Source: Kiritimatiellia bacterium | GTDB taxonomy: Bacteria > Verrucomicrobiota > Kiritimatiellia > RFP12 > UBA1067 | Length of the DNA: 6,922 nt | NCBI GenBank assembly: GCA_017405115.1 | Contig: JAFRBA010000123.1 | Coordinates: 1 to 6,922 of the forward strand | Reading direction: 5' to 3' | Shown: positions 6,549 through 6,922 of the stretch, piece by piece | How the letters are laid out: every line of letters starts with the position of its first letter | Position numbering within the stretch: the stretch's first letter is position 1 | Position numbers and translations under genes: made by a program | Notes under the pieces: model-generated | Database searches by the model: none | Told to the model about the DNA's origin: nothing | The model's input: only the letters and a program-made list of their open reading frames with translations

Positions 6549-6922
6549 AAAAAAATGAAATAGCAAAGCCCCTCGCAGGATGGTACACTACAGAAACCGC
6601 ATCAATGGTGGAGCAGGCATTGCTCTGTTGACTGTTGTCATGTCGAATTACTATCGTATGGATCCCTGCGGCAAGTTCCGCATTCATACGTGCGAGACGA
6701 TACGTTCGTGAAGCCCCGCTGTCAACACATCCCACTTCCGTCCCGTCTATTTCAATATGGATGAGCCCATTTGGATAACTCTGGCTTCTCGCAGCGTACT
6801 TAAACTGTATGCGATATCTTCCAGCCTCGATGACATTAATCGTCTGTGACAAGCTGCAGTCCTGTTGCAAAAAACAGACTATGTCGCCATCAACTCGGCC
6901 ATAGGCCTTCCATGTAGTATCA
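6547..6922 (-). CDS. C-terminal carbohydrate-binding-like domain of a protein truncated by the window edge
   Basis: The frame is open from the right edge for 124 codons to a TGA at 6549-6547; the start codon lies outside the window. A TTG at 6870 could be read as a start, but coding continues upstream of it with the same character (DTTWKAYGRVDGDIVCFLQQ), so it is internal. The visible part is an all-beta jelly roll: SLSQTINVIEAGRYRIQFKY, then GLIHIEIDGTEVG, then ELAAGIHTIVIRHDN, ending STIDAVSVVYHPARGF. The pattern of an AGRYRIQF strand, a short ligand or fold strand with IDG, and a GIHTIVIRH strand is common in galactose-binding-like or CBM-type modules at the C-termini of large secreted proteins of Verrucomicrobiota and relatives. 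The stop lies 10 bp before the DUF4838 start, so this is the preceding cistron of the operon. The catalytic or other function of the full protein cannot be seen. Confidence 0.7.
   Translation of the reverse strand, partial: DTTWKAYGRVDGDIVCFLQQDCSLSQTINVIEAGRYRIQFKYAARSQSYPNGLIHIEIDGTEVGCVDSGASRTYRLARMNAELAAGIHTIVIRHDNSQQSNACSTIDAVSVVYHPARGFAISFF
6549..6555 (-). other. T7 homopolymer tract at the end of the upstream gene
   Basis: Seven T residues (minus strand) run into the TGA stop, reading TCA TTT TTT TGA. One extra T, or a one-base backward slip, would extend the protein by LRLHK (FF becomes FFLRLHK) and place the stop at 6535-6533. The stop would then overlap the DUF4838 ATG as ATGA, the arrangement seen at two other junctions in this window. 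The tract has no stable stem before it and is not a convincing terminator. Confidence 0.5.

Larger units (their letters stand above)
1..6922 (-). other. Single operon for exported glycan-degrading proteins (continues beyond both edges)
   Basis: All supported genes share one strand. Two junctions are four-base ATGA overlaps (859-856 and 2388-2385), one gap is 10 bp (6537-6546), and the only spacer is 147 bp (4032-4178), mostly filled by the 41-codon frame. All four visible N-termini carry export signals. No promoter or terminator is seen inside, so the control elements lie outside the window. Confidence 0.75.

Noticed and set aside
6549..6575. T-rich run after the upstream gene as an intrinsic terminator
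   Set aside because: No complementary stem is found just before the T7 tract, and the ribosome site of the next gene follows immediately.
6547..6870. A complete 107-residue gene starting at TTG 6870
   Set aside because: The frame stays open and protein-like to the window edge, and the TTG falls in the middle of a beta-sandwich domain, so it is the end of a longer gene.

Overview
The window is a fully coding stretch in which every supported gene lies on the minus strand, so transcription runs from position 6922 towards position 1. All five large products look exported and carbohydrate-active or carbohydrate-binding. No regulator, transporter, SusC/SusD pair, sulfatase, RNA gene, insertion sequence, CRISPR array or terminator is visible. 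The families (DUF4838, GH99-like, a divergent GH20, a GH78-type N-terminal domain), the moderately GC-rich sequence with G/C-biased third codon positions, and the lack of SusCD together suggest an anaerobic glycan degrader of the Planctomycetes-Verrucomicrobia-Chlamydiae superphylum. Kiritimatiellota, Verrucomicrobiota or Lentisphaerota are the likeliest. This is an inference from gene content; no phylogenetic marker is present.

Layout in the direction of transcription: (1) 6922-6547, the C-terminal 124 residues of a protein ending in a jelly-roll, carbohydrate-binding-like domain, cut by the window edge. (2) 6536-4179, a 785-residue exported DUF4838 protein with a GH20b/alpha-glucuronidase-type N-terminal domain and a C-terminal beta-sandwich. 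(3) 4172-4047, a 41-codon open frame, in frame with gene 2 just beyond its TAG stop, which looks like the C-terminal tail of another enzyme. (4) 4031-2385, a 548-residue exported GH99-like (WbsX-like) protein with a C-terminal beta-sandwich. (5) 2388-856, a 510-residue exported GH20 hexosaminidase-like protein. (6) 859-1, the first 286 residues of a protein with an alpha-L-rhamnosidase-type (GH78) N-terminal domain, cut by the left edge.

The genes form a tight operon. Genes 4/5 and 5/6 each overlap by four bases (ATGA), and the gap between genes 1 and 2 is 10 bp with the Shine-Dalgarno sequence of gene 2 built on the stop codon of gene 1. The only spacer, 147 bp between the DUF4838 and GH99-like genes, is almost filled by the 41-codon frame. 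The reading is an exported or surface glycan-degradation cassette that could attack a heteropolysaccharide or glycoconjugate containing N-acetylhexosamine, rhamnose (or a related 6-deoxy sugar) and an internally cleaved sugar such as mannose. The exact substrate cannot be read from the sequence.

Points most worth attention are the post-stop tail of the DUF4838 gene, the unassigned activity of DUF4838, the parallel cysteine clusters in the DUF4838 and GH20 proteins, the HIGCDE variant of the GH20 catalytic motif, and a T7 tract where a one-base slip would turn the gene 1/2 junction into the same ATGA overlap seen at the other junctions.
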